Positions 7,303 to 15,664 of a stretch of 24,856 nucleotides of DNA are shown here, in pieces. This DNA is from Dehalococcoidia bacterium. Its GTDB lineage: Bacteria; Chloroflexota; Dehalococcoidia; Dehalococcoidales; RBG-16-60-22. The position numbers were made by a program, and so were the translations under genes. The notes under the pieces are model-generated. The model saw nothing but the letters and a program-made list of their open reading frames with translations, was not told the origin of the DNA and made no database searches. Where the stretch lies: contig JAUXAC010000014.1 of the NCBI GenBank assembly GCA_030615035.1, positions 1 to 24,856 of the forward strand, written 5' to 3'. Position 1 is the first letter of the stretch. Every line of letters starts with the position of its first letter.

Positions 7303-7815
7303 GTGAAGGTAATCATACCGCTAGTTAAACGTATTGATAACTTTTCCGAATGGTCAGGGAAAATTATTAGCTTCTTTATTTTGGTCCTTGCCGCGTTGAT
7401 AGTCTATGAGGTGTTCACGAGGAGGGTGCTCGGCAGCCCGACTATATGGACATTCGAGATACTACGCTATGTGTTTGGCGCACATTTTATGCTTGCCCTT
7501 GGCTACACTCTACTGCACAAGGCGCACGTAAATGTTGATTTCATCGTTTTGCGCTTCTCCGCGAAGACACAGGCTATTCTTGAGATTGTCACTTTCTTTC
7601 TTTTCATCGGGCTGTTTTGTGCCATTTGGCTGTGGCAGGGAACAATATATGCTGTAACCTCATGGGAGATACTGGAAACAGCCCCGAGTGCCTTTGGTTC
7701 CCCCGTCTATCCAGCGAAAACAGTAATACCCATTGCCGTTTTCCTGATCACTGTGCAAGCGATAGGAGGCCTTATTAAAAATATCGTCTTTGTGGTCAAG
7801 GGGGTGCGCCTGTGA
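7303..7815 (+). CDS. dctQ: TRAP transporter small membrane subunit (DctQ type)
   Basis: About 170 residues with four hydrophobic segments. The first is IISFFILVLAALIVYEVFTRRVLG, followed by TIWTFEILRYVFGAHFMLALGY; the pattern of a first helix ending YEVFTRRVLGSPTIWTFE is typical of DctQ proteins. The subunit partners with the large permease and the DctP protein in the inner membrane. The preferred start is GTG at 7303, 6 bases after GGGGAGG. An ATG at 7231 would add 24 residues that run through the dctP-dctQ hairpin, so I reject it. The stop overlaps the start of dctM by a few bases, implying translational coupling. Confidence 0.88.
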   Translation: MKVIIPLVKRIDNFSEWSGKIISFFILVLAALIVYEVFTRRVLGSPTIWTFEILRYVFGAHFMLALGYTLLHKAHVNVDFIVLRFSAKTQAILEIVTFFLFIGLFCAIWLWQGTIYAVTSWEILETAPSAFGSPVYPAKTVIPIAVFLITVQAIGGLIKNIVFVVKGVRL

Positions 7816-9149
7816 TTGAAGTAGCCCCTGAAATTATAGTTCCGCTTATGCTTGTTGGCGTTGTGGTGGGGTTTTTACTGGGGCATCCCGTTGCCTTTGT
7901 TTTTGCCGGACTGGGGGTAATATTTGCTTTTATCGGCTGGGGACCCGAGGCGTGGTACCTGTTTATAGGCCGAACCTTCGATGTCATGCAAAACAATCTT
8001 CTAATCGCTGTTGCCCTCTTTATCTTGATGGCGGTTTTCTTAGAGAAGGGCGGTCTTGCCGAGGGGTTGTTTAGAGGCATGATGTATCTGTTCGGTCCGG
8101 TGCATGGGGGAATAGCATTGGCAGTGGTGGTGCTGTCTGCAATTATGGCTGCCTGCACCGGAATCATGGGGGCAACCGTGGTTAGCATGTCGCTTCTGGC
8201 TATTCCGGTCATGATGAGGTATAAATATGACAAGCACCTGGCCACGGGGGTGGTGGCTGCCGCCGGGACTCTGGGTATCCTTATCCCACCGAGTATAATG
8301 CTGGTGCTGATGGCTGACCAAACGGGGATATCGGTAGGAAGGCTATTCGCCGGTGGCGTTTTCCCCGGTATGGTTCTGGCAACCCTATATTTCACTTACA
8401 TCATAGTTATGACTCACCGCAATCCGAAATTGGGACCGGCGCTTTCCGCTGAAGAAAGGGCAGCGGTTCCGATAAGGCAAAGGGTTAGGTTGGTCGCGGT
8501 GAACATAGTCCCGCCTATGGCACTTATCCTCACGGTTCTGGGCTCAATCTGGTTAGGCGTGGCTACGCCGACTGAGGCATCTGGAGTTGGTGCCTTCATT
8601 GCCCTCATGTTGATGATTATCTATCGCAAGTTTACCTGGGGGAAGCTGGCGGAGTCTGTCTGGGCGGCAACAAGAACCAACTGCATGGTACTAGCCATCA
8701 TTGTTGGTGCCTCAATATTTACCGCTGTGTTCATTGGTTTAGGCGGTGGGGGGGTGGTGACAAATATGGTACTGTCGGTCGGTTTCCTGGGCAAGTGGGC
8801 GGTATTCGCGCTAATGATGGTTACCGTCTTCATTGCGGGCTTTTTGTTGGAGTGGATTGGGATTATTTATCTCATCTTGCCCATTTTCCTGCCAATAGCT
8901 GTCAAACTTGGCTTTGACCCACTTTGGTTCGTTATGATTGTGGCGATCAATTTGCAGACTTCCTTCTTAACACCACCCGTTGGCTATGCCTTATTCTATC
9001 TGAAGGGCACCGTGCCAAAAGGAATAGAGCTGTTGGATATCTACCGCGGTGTTGTTCCCTTCATTGCCATTCAAATGGTGGGCGTACTTGTTGTCGTTAT
9101 CTTTCCTCCGCTGGCAACATGGCTGCCCAGCCTTATCGTAAAGGGTTGA
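7812..9149 (+). CDS. dctM: TRAP transporter large permease subunit (DctM type)
   Basis: A 445-residue, very hydrophobic protein with about 12 membrane segments, the size and pattern of DctM, the ion-coupled permease of TRAP systems. Diagnostic stretches are LGHPVAFVFAGLGVIFAFIG near the N-terminus, AACTGIMGATVVSMSLLAIP in the first half, GTLGILIPPSIMLVL, and TSFLTPPVGYALFYLKGT near the C-terminus. The start GTG at 7812 overlaps the dctQ stop. The gene is followed after 26 bases by an iron alcohol dehydrogenase, so uptake and the first oxidation are probably co-expressed. Confidence 0.95.
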   Translation: MIEVAPEIIVPLMLVGVVVGFLLGHPVAFVFAGLGVIFAFIGWGPEAWYLFIGRTFDVMQNNLLIAVALFILMAVFLEKGGLAEGLFRGMMYLFGPVHGGIALAVVVLSAIMAACTGIMGATVVSMSLLAIPVMMRYKYDKHLATGVVAAAGTLGILIPPSIMLVLMADQTGISVGRLFAGGVFPGMVLATLYFTYIIVMTHRNPKLGPALSAEERAAVPIRQRVRLVAVNIVPPMALILTVLGSIWLGVATPTEASGVGAFIALMLMIIYRKFTWGKLAESVWAATRTNCMVLAIIVGASIFTAVFIGLGGGGVVTNMVLSVGFLGKWAVFALMMVTVFIAGFLLEWIGIIYLILPIFLPIAVKLGFDPLWFVMIVAINLQTSFLTPPVGYALFYLKGTVPKGIELLDIYRGVVPFIAIQMVGVLVVVIFPPLATWLPSLIVKG

Positions 9150-9175
9150 GGTAAATTAAATAGGAGGAGGTTATC

Positions 9176-10345
9176 ATGTTACCAGCAAGGGTGTTTCGCA
9201 TTCCGCCGGTAGTAATTTTTGGGTCAGGGGCATCGGAGCAAGTCGGAGAAGAAAGTAGGAAATTAGGGGTTAAGAAGGGCTTGATTGTTACCGATAAAGT
9301 TCTGAGCAAATTGGGAGCATTGGATGGTATCAAAAAAGCACTTGAGCAAAGCAAAGTCCAATTTGCCATATATGACGGCGTGGCTACTGAACCAACGGTA
9401 GATTTTGTCAAGGAAGGGCTTAAGGCTTACAAAGAAAATGGGTGTGATTTTCTGTTAGCTGTCGGTGGGGGCAGTCCTATTGACACCGCTAAAGCCATTG
9501 CGGTAATGGTCACCAACACAGGTTCAATTGAAGATTATAAGGGACTGGGCAAGATTACTAAAAAAGGAGTCCCCCTCGTGGCAATTCCTACGACTGCTGG
9601 TACAGGCAGTGAGGTCACTGTGAGTACCATCATTATCGATACCAAGACGGATGTCAAAATGCTTATCGTCAGTCCATTTCTTATGCCTGAGATAGCTATT
9701 GTAGACCCGATGTTAACTCTTTCATGCCCTCGTGGTCTAACCGCAGCCGTGGGAATCGATGCCCTTATTCACGCTGTTGAAGCCTATGTTTCGGTGAAAG
9801 CCCAGCCTATGAGTGATATTTTTTGTCTTTCAGCCATTGAACTCATCTCCGGCAATTTGAGACAGGCTTGGGCTAACGGAAATAATATGGAGGCGAGAGA
9901 GAAAACCATGTTGGGGGCACTTCAGGCAGGCATTGCTTTTAGCAATTCATCTATAGCATTGGTTCATGGGATGTCCCGACCGATTGGGGCGTATTTCCAT
10001 GTGCCTCACGGAGCTTCTAATGCCGCTCTTTTTGGTGTAGTTATGGAGTTTAGCCTGATTGGAAATCCAACTAGATATGCCCATATTGCTAAAGCTATGG
10101 GGGAGAATATTAGCGGTTTAACCGATCTAGAAGCCGCCGAGTTAGGAGCTAAGGCTGTCAAAAGATTAATAAAGGACATCAAAGCGCCTTCTTTGCGGGA
10201 GTTGGGTGTAGATAAAGAAAAACTTGACGAGTTAGCCTCTAAGATGACCGAGGCTGCTATTGATAGTGGTAGCCCAGCGAATAATCCCCGTCAGGCGACA
10301 AAGGAAGAGATAATAGAACTTTATAACTTAGCTTACGCCCAGTAG
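9176..10345 (+). CDS. Iron-dependent alcohol dehydrogenase (group III)
   Basis: A 389-residue NAD(P)-dependent alcohol dehydrogenase of the iron-containing family. GGGSPIDTAKAIAVM is the nucleotide-binding motif and IPTTAGTGSEVT the conserved phosphate loop. All four metal ligands are present: D195 and H199 in GIDALIHAVEAY, H264 in HGMSRP and H278 in VPHGASNA, with the same spacing as in E. coli FucO. ATG at 9176 has a GGAGGAGG site 5-7 bases before it. The gene sits between the TRAP transporter and an aldehyde dehydrogenase, so it probably oxidises the imported hydroxy compound to an aldehyde or semialdehyde. The substrate (3-hydroxyisobutyrate, 3-hydroxypropionate or a diol) is inference only. 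Confidence 0.93.
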   Translation: MLPARVFRIPPVVIFGSGASEQVGEESRKLGVKKGLIVTDKVLSKLGALDGIKKALEQSKVQFAIYDGVATEPTVDFVKEGLKAYKENGCDFLLAVGGGSPIDTAKAIAVMVTNTGSIEDYKGLGKITKKGVPLVAIPTTAGTGSEVTVSTIIIDTKTDVKMLIVSPFLMPEIAIVDPMLTLSCPRGLTAAVGIDALIHAVEAYVSVKAQPMSDIFCLSAIELISGNLRQAWANGNNMEAREKTMLGALQAGIAFSNSSIALVHGMSRPIGAYFHVPHGASNAALFGVVMEFSLIGNPTRYAHIAKAMGENISGLTDLEAAELGAKAVKRLIKDIKAPSLRELGVDKEKLDELASKMTEAAIDSGSPANNPRQATKEEIIELYNLAYAQ

Positions 10346-10363
10346 GCAGGGGGCAAGTAACCA

Positions 10364-10441
10364 CTCACTTTCAGGCAGTTTAAGTATTGGGGGACGGGTA
10401 ACCCATTAAACCAAAAAGTGAGAAGGAGGTGGGCGATGTAA
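10364..10441 (+). promoter_or_regulatory. Structured intercistronic region ending in an SD-ATG-TAA minimal ORF
   Basis: CTCACTTT (10364-10371) is complementary to AAAGTGAG (10415-10422) and could enclose an inner GGGTAACCC stem. Directly after it is AAGGAGGT (10423-10430), then five bases, then ATG immediately followed by TAA (10436-10441). This is a near-ideal ribosome site on a start-stop element, 54 bases before the real aldehyde dehydrogenase start. It may be a translational control element or a broken gene start. Confidence 0.4.
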
Positions 10442-10495
10442 TCTGTTTACTATTTACTGGGTGACACAATAAGACAATTAGGAAAGGAGTAGAAT

Positions 10496-11986
10496 ATGGC
10501 GCTTTTAGAAGAGCCAATAAAAGGAGTGCCGCTGGTTAAAAACTTGATTGGTGGAGAATGGGTTGAATCTAAAGGTGAGATTTTAGATGTTGTGAACCCA
10601 GTCACCGATCAGGTAATTGCCAAAGTTCCGATTTCGACTAGAGACGAGATAGATGCCGCGATGGAAGCGGCTAAAGAGGCTTTTCCTGACTGGAGAAGGA
10701 CAACGCCACTGGCCAGGTCAAGATGTCTCTTCAGATTGAAAGAGTTATTGGAAGAGAATTTTGAGGAAGTTAGTCGAATTCAAACGCAGGAACACGGAAA
10801 GACGATAGACGAATCTCGAGGCGAAACGAGGCGCGGAATTGAAAATGTAGAAGTTGCTTGCGGGATTGCTACATTGATGCAAGGGTATAATTCAGAGGAT
10901 ATCGCCTCAGGTATAGATGAGTATCTTATTCCAACGCCTTTAGGAGTTTTCGGCATAATAGGCCCGTTTAACTTCCCGTTCATGATTCCGCTTTGGTCGG
11001 CACCATATGCTGTAGGTACTGGAAACTGCATCATTATCAAACCCTCGAGTGAAGACCCCCTCAGCCAAAGAAGGCTGGCTGAGTTAGTAGATGAAGCTGG
11101 TTTCCCGCCAGGTGTGTGGAATGTAGTCAATGGCGGAAGAACTGTTGTATCAGGTATGCTAGAGCATCCGGGCATTGTGGGGATAACCTTTGTCGGCTCC
11201 ACACCAACAGCGAAATATATCTACAAGATGTGTGGTGAAACGGGTAAGAGGGTTATTGCTCAGTGTGGTGCCAAGAACTTTATGTTAATAATGCCCGATT
11301 GTAATGTAGCCGGAACCATACCAGCTCTCATGACGTCATTTTTTGGCAATACTGGTCAACGATGCTTGTCAGGTGCCGTTCTGGTTATTGTCGGTGAAGA
11401 TGATGGATTCTATAATAGTTTTATGGATGCAGTTGTCGATACGACGTCTAAGATAATTATTGGTAATGGGCTTGATGAATCAGTTCAGATGGGGCCTCTG
11501 CGTGATAAAGGGAAAAAAGAGAGGGTTTTAGGATATATAGAAAGTGGTATCCAGCAAGGGGCAAAACTCAGACTTGATGGCAGAGGGGAGGTAAAGATTG
11601 TTGGTGACTATCCTCAAACATGCTTTATCGGTCCAACTATCTTCGAGAATGTTACCCCCGATATGAAAATAGGTAGGGATGAAATTTTTGGCCCGGTAAT
11701 GAGTGTTATGCGGGCGAAAAACCTGGATGAAGCCATAGACATGGCCCATAGCAGCCCATTTGCTAATGGTCATGCTATCTTTACCTCAAGTGGTAAAACT
11801 GCCCGCGAATTCCAGTACAGGATTGTCAGTGGTAATGTTGGCATAAATGTCGGCATAGTGGCGCCTATGGCATTCTTCCCATTCAGTGGCATGAGGGATT
11901 CATTCTTTGGGGTGTTACATACCCAAGGTCGAGAGGCGGTTCGTTTCTTCACTGAAAGCAAAGTTGTCATTCAAAGGTGGTTATAG
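10496..11986 (+). CDS. mmsA: CoA-acylating methylmalonate-semialdehyde dehydrogenase-like aldehyde dehydrogenase
   Basis: A 496-residue aldehyde dehydrogenase. GPFNFPFMIPLW holds the catalytic Asn159 and NTGQRCLSGAVLV the nucleophile Cys290. At the position of the general-base glutamate of ordinary aldehyde dehydrogenases it has CGAKNFMLIMPDCN, the pattern of methylmalonate-semialdehyde dehydrogenases (GAKNHxVVMPDA), which use CoA rather than water. FENVTPDMKIGRDEIFGPV and the C-terminal NVGINVGIVAPMAFFPFSG also match that family. The known reaction is methylmalonate semialdehyde to propionyl-CoA plus CO2, or malonate semialdehyde to acetyl-CoA. A GGAAAGGAG site precedes ATG 10496. Its position after an iron alcohol dehydrogenase suggests a two-step alcohol to acyl-CoA route. 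Family is firm; substrate is inferred. Confidence 0.9.
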   Translation: MALLEEPIKGVPLVKNLIGGEWVESKGEILDVVNPVTDQVIAKVPISTRDEIDAAMEAAKEAFPDWRRTTPLARSRCLFRLKELLEENFEEVSRIQTQEHGKTIDESRGETRRGIENVEVACGIATLMQGYNSEDIASGIDEYLIPTPLGVFGIIGPFNFPFMIPLWSAPYAVGTGNCIIIKPSSEDPLSQRRLAELVDEAGFPPGVWNVVNGGRTVVSGMLEHPGIVGITFVGSTPTAKYIYKMCGETGKRVIAQCGAKNFMLIMPDCNVAGTIPALMTSFFGNTGQRCLSGAVLVIVGEDDGFYNSFMDAVVDTTSKIIIGNGLDESVQMGPLRDKGKKERVLGYIESGIQQGAKLRLDGRGEVKIVGDYPQTCFIGPTIFENVTPDMKIGRDEIFGPVMSVMRAKNLDEAIDMAHSSPFANGHAIFTSSGKTAREFQYRIVSGNVGINVGIVAPMAFFPFSGMRDSFFGVLHTQGREAVRFFTESKVVIQRWL

Positions 11987-12430
11987 ATGGAACTAAATAC
12001 GGCTTCGGCAGTTGTCAGTTTTGCTAAAAAGCTTGAGGAAGACTCGGCAAAGTTCTACGAAGACTTGTCTCGGAGATACGCAAAGGATAAAGATGTTTTG
12101 CTCTCTTTTGCCAAGGAGAACGTAAAGAATATAGTACAGGTTGAAAGAGCATACTATGGAGTTATTACTGATGCCATTGAGGGTTGTTTTGCCTTTAAAA
12201 TAAATCCGGATGAGTATACGTTTAAAACTGAATTGGCAAAGGGGGCAAGCTATTCTGATGCTCTGGCGAAGGCTGTAGAGATGGAAGAAAAAATCATAAA
12301 ATTTTACTCGGATGCCGCCGAGCAATCAAAGTCCCTGATGGCGGATGTTCCCAGAGCTTTTGTGATAATAGCAAAGAAAAGAGACAATCGTAGATCAATG
12401 TTGAAGTCACTTCTTGGCAAGGGAGCTTAG
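11987..12430 (+). CDS. Ferritin-like (rubrerythrin-related) protein with incomplete diiron motifs
   Basis: 147 residues, predicted all-helical. LEEDSAKFYEDLSRRY and VEMEEKIIKFYSDAAEQS are the first and third helices of a rubrerythrin-like four-helix bundle (ExxxxxxFY). The second and fourth helices, AKENVKNIVQVERAYY and AKKRDNRRSMLKSL, occupy the places of the usual E-x-x-H motifs but lack the histidines, and the last lacks the glutamate. A normal diiron site is therefore unlikely. The start ATG touches the stop of the aldehyde dehydrogenase (TAGATG) and has AAAGGTGG upstream, so it is translationally coupled. A regulatory, structural or repair role for the operon enzymes is possible but unknown. 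Confidence 0.6.
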   Translation: MELNTASAVVSFAKKLEEDSAKFYEDLSRRYAKDKDVLLSFAKENVKNIVQVERAYYGVITDAIEGCFAFKINPDEYTFKTELAKGASYSDALAKAVEMEEKIIKFYSDAAEQSKSLMADVPRAFVIIAKKRDNRRSMLKSLLGKGA

Positions 12431-12625
12431 ATGGCTAAAATTGTTGAGAAACACCGTGTCCACTGTGAAAAAAGGCATGTTAGTGCATTTGTTATTAAAT
12501 GTGATGATGGCAGCTCCACTGTTAAATGTGGTTTGCTAAAACAGCGCGGTGATTCGTGCCCATTTCTGAAGGATGCTGACTATAGAAGTCCGTTTAGAAG
12601 GGCTCCAGAATATAGACCTAAGTAA
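12431..12625 (+). CDS. Small four-cysteine protein of unknown function
   Basis: 64 residues with Cys at 12, 24, 33 and 43 and several nearby histidines (H8, H11, H16), a set that could bind a metal. The C-terminus is basic and proline-rich. It starts at an ATG touching the stop of the ferritin-like gene (TAGATG) and has AAGGGAG 5 bases upstream, so it is a real coupled gene despite its size. I do not recognise the family. It is the last gene of the TRAP/dehydrogenase operon. Confidence 0.65.
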   Translation: MAKIVEKHRVHCEKRHVSAFVIKCDDGSSTVKCGLLKQRGDSCPFLKDADYRSPFRRAPEYRPK

Positions 12626-13094
12626 TCCTTATAGAAATCCTTGAAGTGGCTGGGTTGTCTCCTTATCTTGGCTACCGGGGCGTAAACGGTTGGTAGCTTC
12701 CGAGGCTACCCTTAGTGCCTGAGCGGTGGGGTGTTACGGTGCCGGGGTGCCCCTGGCACCAGTCTAGTTGGGATTAGGCACGTTGGACAGGTTATTGCTA
12801 TGCAAGATAATCTGGAATTCATTAGCCCTGGTAGTAGTTTTCAGGCGTGGTCGATGCTTCAAGAAAGAGGCACGTTGTTCCTGAGGTATTTATCCCCCTA
12901 TTCTTCAGGCTGCTTCGTCCTTACCTTATTATTCTGCAGGAAAACATTACATTTTGAGGATTGCAACAAGTGCAGATGATAGCTCTAATCGCGCTATGAA
13001 TCTCCCTCAGGGCAATAATATATTTCAAAAGAAAGAGAAAATTGTCTGGGGAACTCACTGAATCACAGGAAGGAGAAAAGACAAGGAAGAAGCC
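12626..13094. other. 470-bp intergenic region with two stable hairpins
   Basis: Near its start are two GC-rich inverted repeats: GGTAGC...GCTACC (about 12692-12710) and GGTGCCGGGG...CCCCTGGCACC (12738-12760). Neither is followed by a T run, so they are not classical terminators. The short ORF across 12731-12979 has no ribosome site. A promoter candidate lies at 12961-12989. Confidence 0.45.
12961..12989 (+). promoter_or_regulatory. Candidate promoter of the membrane spermidine-synthase-like gene
   Basis: TTGCAA (12961-12966), a 17-base spacer, then TCTAAT (12984-12989) give a sigma-70-like promoter with 4/6 and 5/6 matches, about 100 bases before the GTG at 13095. Confidence 0.4.
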
Positions 13095-15491
13095 GTGTTC
13101 CTGATGAAAGAAGATGAGCCCATTAATGGTGGAACATTGTGGATTTTGCTGGGTGGCGTTTTTCTCACGTCATTTAGCCTGCTAACCTTTGAAATAACCC
13201 TCGCCAGGCTCCTCTCTGTAATGCTTTCTCACCACTATGTATTCCTCGTTGTTGGTTTAGCTTTACTGGGGTTGGGTGTTGGTGGCATCTTTGTTCACTT
13301 CTTCAGGCCACAAATACCAAGCGGGCATAACCGATTTGGCTCCTTAGCCTTGTTTGCCAGTCTGTTTTCGCTGACGATCCCCTTTTCCGTAATACTCATA
13401 ATCCAGATTGGCTATATGGATAAGGTCCGGGATAATATCCTGCTCTACTGTTTCTTTTTATTTATCCCCTTTTTCTTTGCCGGCGTGCTCCTAGCAGAGG
13501 TCTTCCGCATGTTTCCTGCCAGTAGTGCCTGGATTTATGGCGTGGACTTAGTTGGAGCAGCAGTTGGCTCTCTTGGGGTCATCCTCACCCTAGATATCCT
13601 CGGTGGCATAAGTACTAGTTTTCTGCTTGGCGTCGTCGCTGCAATGGCAGCGCTACTCTTTGCGGCGAGGGTGCTGAGGAGGAACATTAGGGGAGTGATA
13701 ATATCTTCCGTCAGCTTCTTGATGGTATCCGTCCTATTAGGGGCAAACCTGACTGGCTTTTACCTGCCTCATATACCCATCGGAGCAAACCCAGCCAAGG
13801 AAATTCACGATGCTCTTTCAACTTTCCAGGGGAAGATAACCGAGACGAGGTGGAGTGCTTTTGGCCGCACCGATTTAGTGGAGTTTAGCGATTATCCGGA
13901 GCATAGGGACATCTACATAGATGGAACAGCCGGGACACCTATGTACAGATTTAGCGGTGATTTTAACGATCCGGGTTCCGCAGTCAACAGCCTAAAGGCT
14001 GACTTTCCGGGATATTTCCCCTTCCTTTTCTTGGAGGAAGAAGAAAGAGATAATGCCCTCATCATAGGGCCGGGCGGAGGACGGGATATACTTCTGGCGC
14101 TAATGGGAGGGGTTCGTAAGGTCACAGCCGTTGAAGTAAATGAGGATCTGGTAGATATAGTTCGTGAATATTCATGGTATAACGGTGGTATTTATACCGA
14201 CTTGGATAATGTAGATATAGTTGTTGACGAGGGAAGAAATTTCCTCAAACGCCAGAAGGAAAAATATGACATTATCATGCTTAGTCTCCCTGTTACCAGC
14301 AGCAGCCGAAGCCTGGAGGGATATGCCTTAACCGAGAATTTTCTGTTCACCACGGATTCCATCAGTGATTATTTGGTTCGTCTGACTGATGAGGGGCGCT
14401 TGGTGGTTGTGTGTCACAACGATGCTGAGATATTGAGGCTGCTTTCCATCTCGCTGGCTGCTCTCAATGAAAGGGGTGTCAGTAATACAACAGCGATGAA
14501 GCAGATTTACATGGTGGGCTCGGAGGAGTACCCTGTATTTGTGTTGAAGAAAACACCGTTTGAGCCGGCAGAGGCGTTTTTGAGGTATGAGACAATACAC
14601 CAATTCAGGTATGACCCAATTTCCTCTTACTTCCCTTACATCACACAAGTGGGAATGCTCAACCCAGTACTTATGACTCTGGGTAGTGGGGAGATAGGCT
14701 TCGATGACTTAGAGAAGATGGTTGAAGAGCAGGGTTACGATATCAGTCCGGTAACAGATGACAGTCCATTTTTCTACAAACTTGAAGAAGGGCTACCGCA
14801 GCCTGTGTCTCTAGTTTTCTGGCTGTCGATTATTACGGTGTTGCTGGTGGTATTGGTGCCCCTTCTGTATTGGAAGAAGAGAACCTTCCAGACAGAGGCG
14901 CGTTCGGAGAGCGAGAGAGGCTTCAATCAAAAGCTGCTTCAGTCCGTTGTGCTATTTTCGATGCTGGGTATAGGGTTCATGCTGGTTGAAATTTCCCTCA
15001 TCCAAAGATTTGTGCTCTTTCTTGGCCAACCAGTGCTATCTTTGGCAGTCTTATTATTTTCTCTCTTGGTAGGGGCAGGCGTGGGTAGCATGTATAGTGG
15101 ACGACTTGCTTCAGATAAGCTAATCAAAGGGATAGCCATTGCCTCTCTGTCTATTGTGGCGGCTCTACTTAGTTATACTTTTCTCCTTCCCCTCATCTTC
15201 AATCAACTTCTGGGGCTAGGTCTTACAATCCGCTTATTAGCCACGGTTGTCATATTGACCCCCCTGGGTTTTCTAATGGGATTCCCTTTTCCCTTGGGTA
15301 TAAGGTGGCTAAAAGAGATGAAAATGGAAAACCACATCCCATGGATGTGGGGGATTAATGGTACAAGCTCTGTGTTGGGCTCGGTGATGACCATAGTTAT
15401 AGCCATAAGCTTTGGATTTACCGAGGCACTTTTAGTAGGTGCTGGTTGCTATTTTATCGTCTTTCTAACTAATTTAAAAAAGCAGCATTAA
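13095..15491 (+). CDS. Polytopic membrane protein with embedded spermidine-synthase-like domain
   Basis: 798 residues in three parts. Residues about 12-230 form six or seven membrane helices, starting LWILLGGVFLTSFSLLTFEI. Residues about 240-540 form a soluble Rossmann domain like spermidine synthase, with IIGPGGGRDILLALMGGVRK and TAVEVNEDLVDIV as the nucleoside-binding part. Residues about 575-795 hold another six or so helices. In true spermidine synthases the aminopropyl-transfer site has Asp in a YDVIIxD motif; here it reads YDIIMLSLPVTSS, so that acid is missing and polyamine synthesis is doubtful. GTG at 13095 has AAGGA 7 bases upstream; ATG at 13104 is an alternative. It appears to be a single-gene unit. 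Fusions of this kind are known from many bacteria without a settled function. Confidence 0.8.
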   Translation: MFLMKEDEPINGGTLWILLGGVFLTSFSLLTFEITLARLLSVMLSHHYVFLVVGLALLGLGVGGIFVHFFRPQIPSGHNRFGSLALFASLFSLTIPFSVILIIQIGYMDKVRDNILLYCFFLFIPFFFAGVLLAEVFRMFPASSAWIYGVDLVGAAVGSLGVILTLDILGGISTSFLLGVVAAMAALLFAARVLRRNIRGVIISSVSFLMVSVLLGANLTGFYLPHIPIGANPAKEIHDALSTFQGKITETRWSAFGRTDLVEFSDYPEHRDIYIDGTAGTPMYRFSGDFNDPGSAVNSLKADFPGYFPFLFLEEEERDNALIIGPGGGRDILLALMGGVRKVTAVEVNEDLVDIVREYSWYNGGIYTDLDNVDIVVDEGRNFLKRQKEKYDIIMLSLPVTSSSRSLEGYALTENFLFTTDSISDYLVRLTDEGRLVVVCHNDAEILRLLSISLAALNERGVSNTTAMKQIYMVGSEEYPVFVLKKTPFEPAEAFLRYETIHQFRYDPISSYFPYITQVGMLNPVLMTLGSGEIGFDDLEKMVEEQGYDISPVTDDSPFFYKLEEGLPQPVSLVFWLSIITVLLVVLVPLLYWKKRTFQTEARSESERGFNQKLLQSVVLFSMLGIGFMLVEISLIQRFVLFLGQPVLSLAVLLFSLLVGAGVGSMYSGRLASDKLIKGIAIASLSIVAALLSYTFLLPLIFNQLLGLGLTIRLLATVVILTPLGFLMGFPFPLGIRWLKEMKMENHIPWMWGINGTSSVLGSVMTIVIAISFGFTEALLVGAGCYFIVFLTNLKKQH

Positions 15492-15664
15492 GGAAGTTTA
15501 GCTTTGATTTGAGCTGTTTATGTTAGCTGGTTATCTCAGCAAACGCTATCATACCAAGGGTGAGAGCGACATAAGCTCATATCGCCATAGAGGATTAGAC
15601 TCCTAGGTGGCCAGTACATTGGTACAAGAGTCAGTAGCAGTACAGCGGGCCGTTATCGGAATTT

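Noticed and set aside
12731..12979. An 82-residue plus-strand ORF after the four-cysteine gene
   Set aside because: No ribosome site, and it starts inside a hairpin and ends over the candidate promoter of the next gene.
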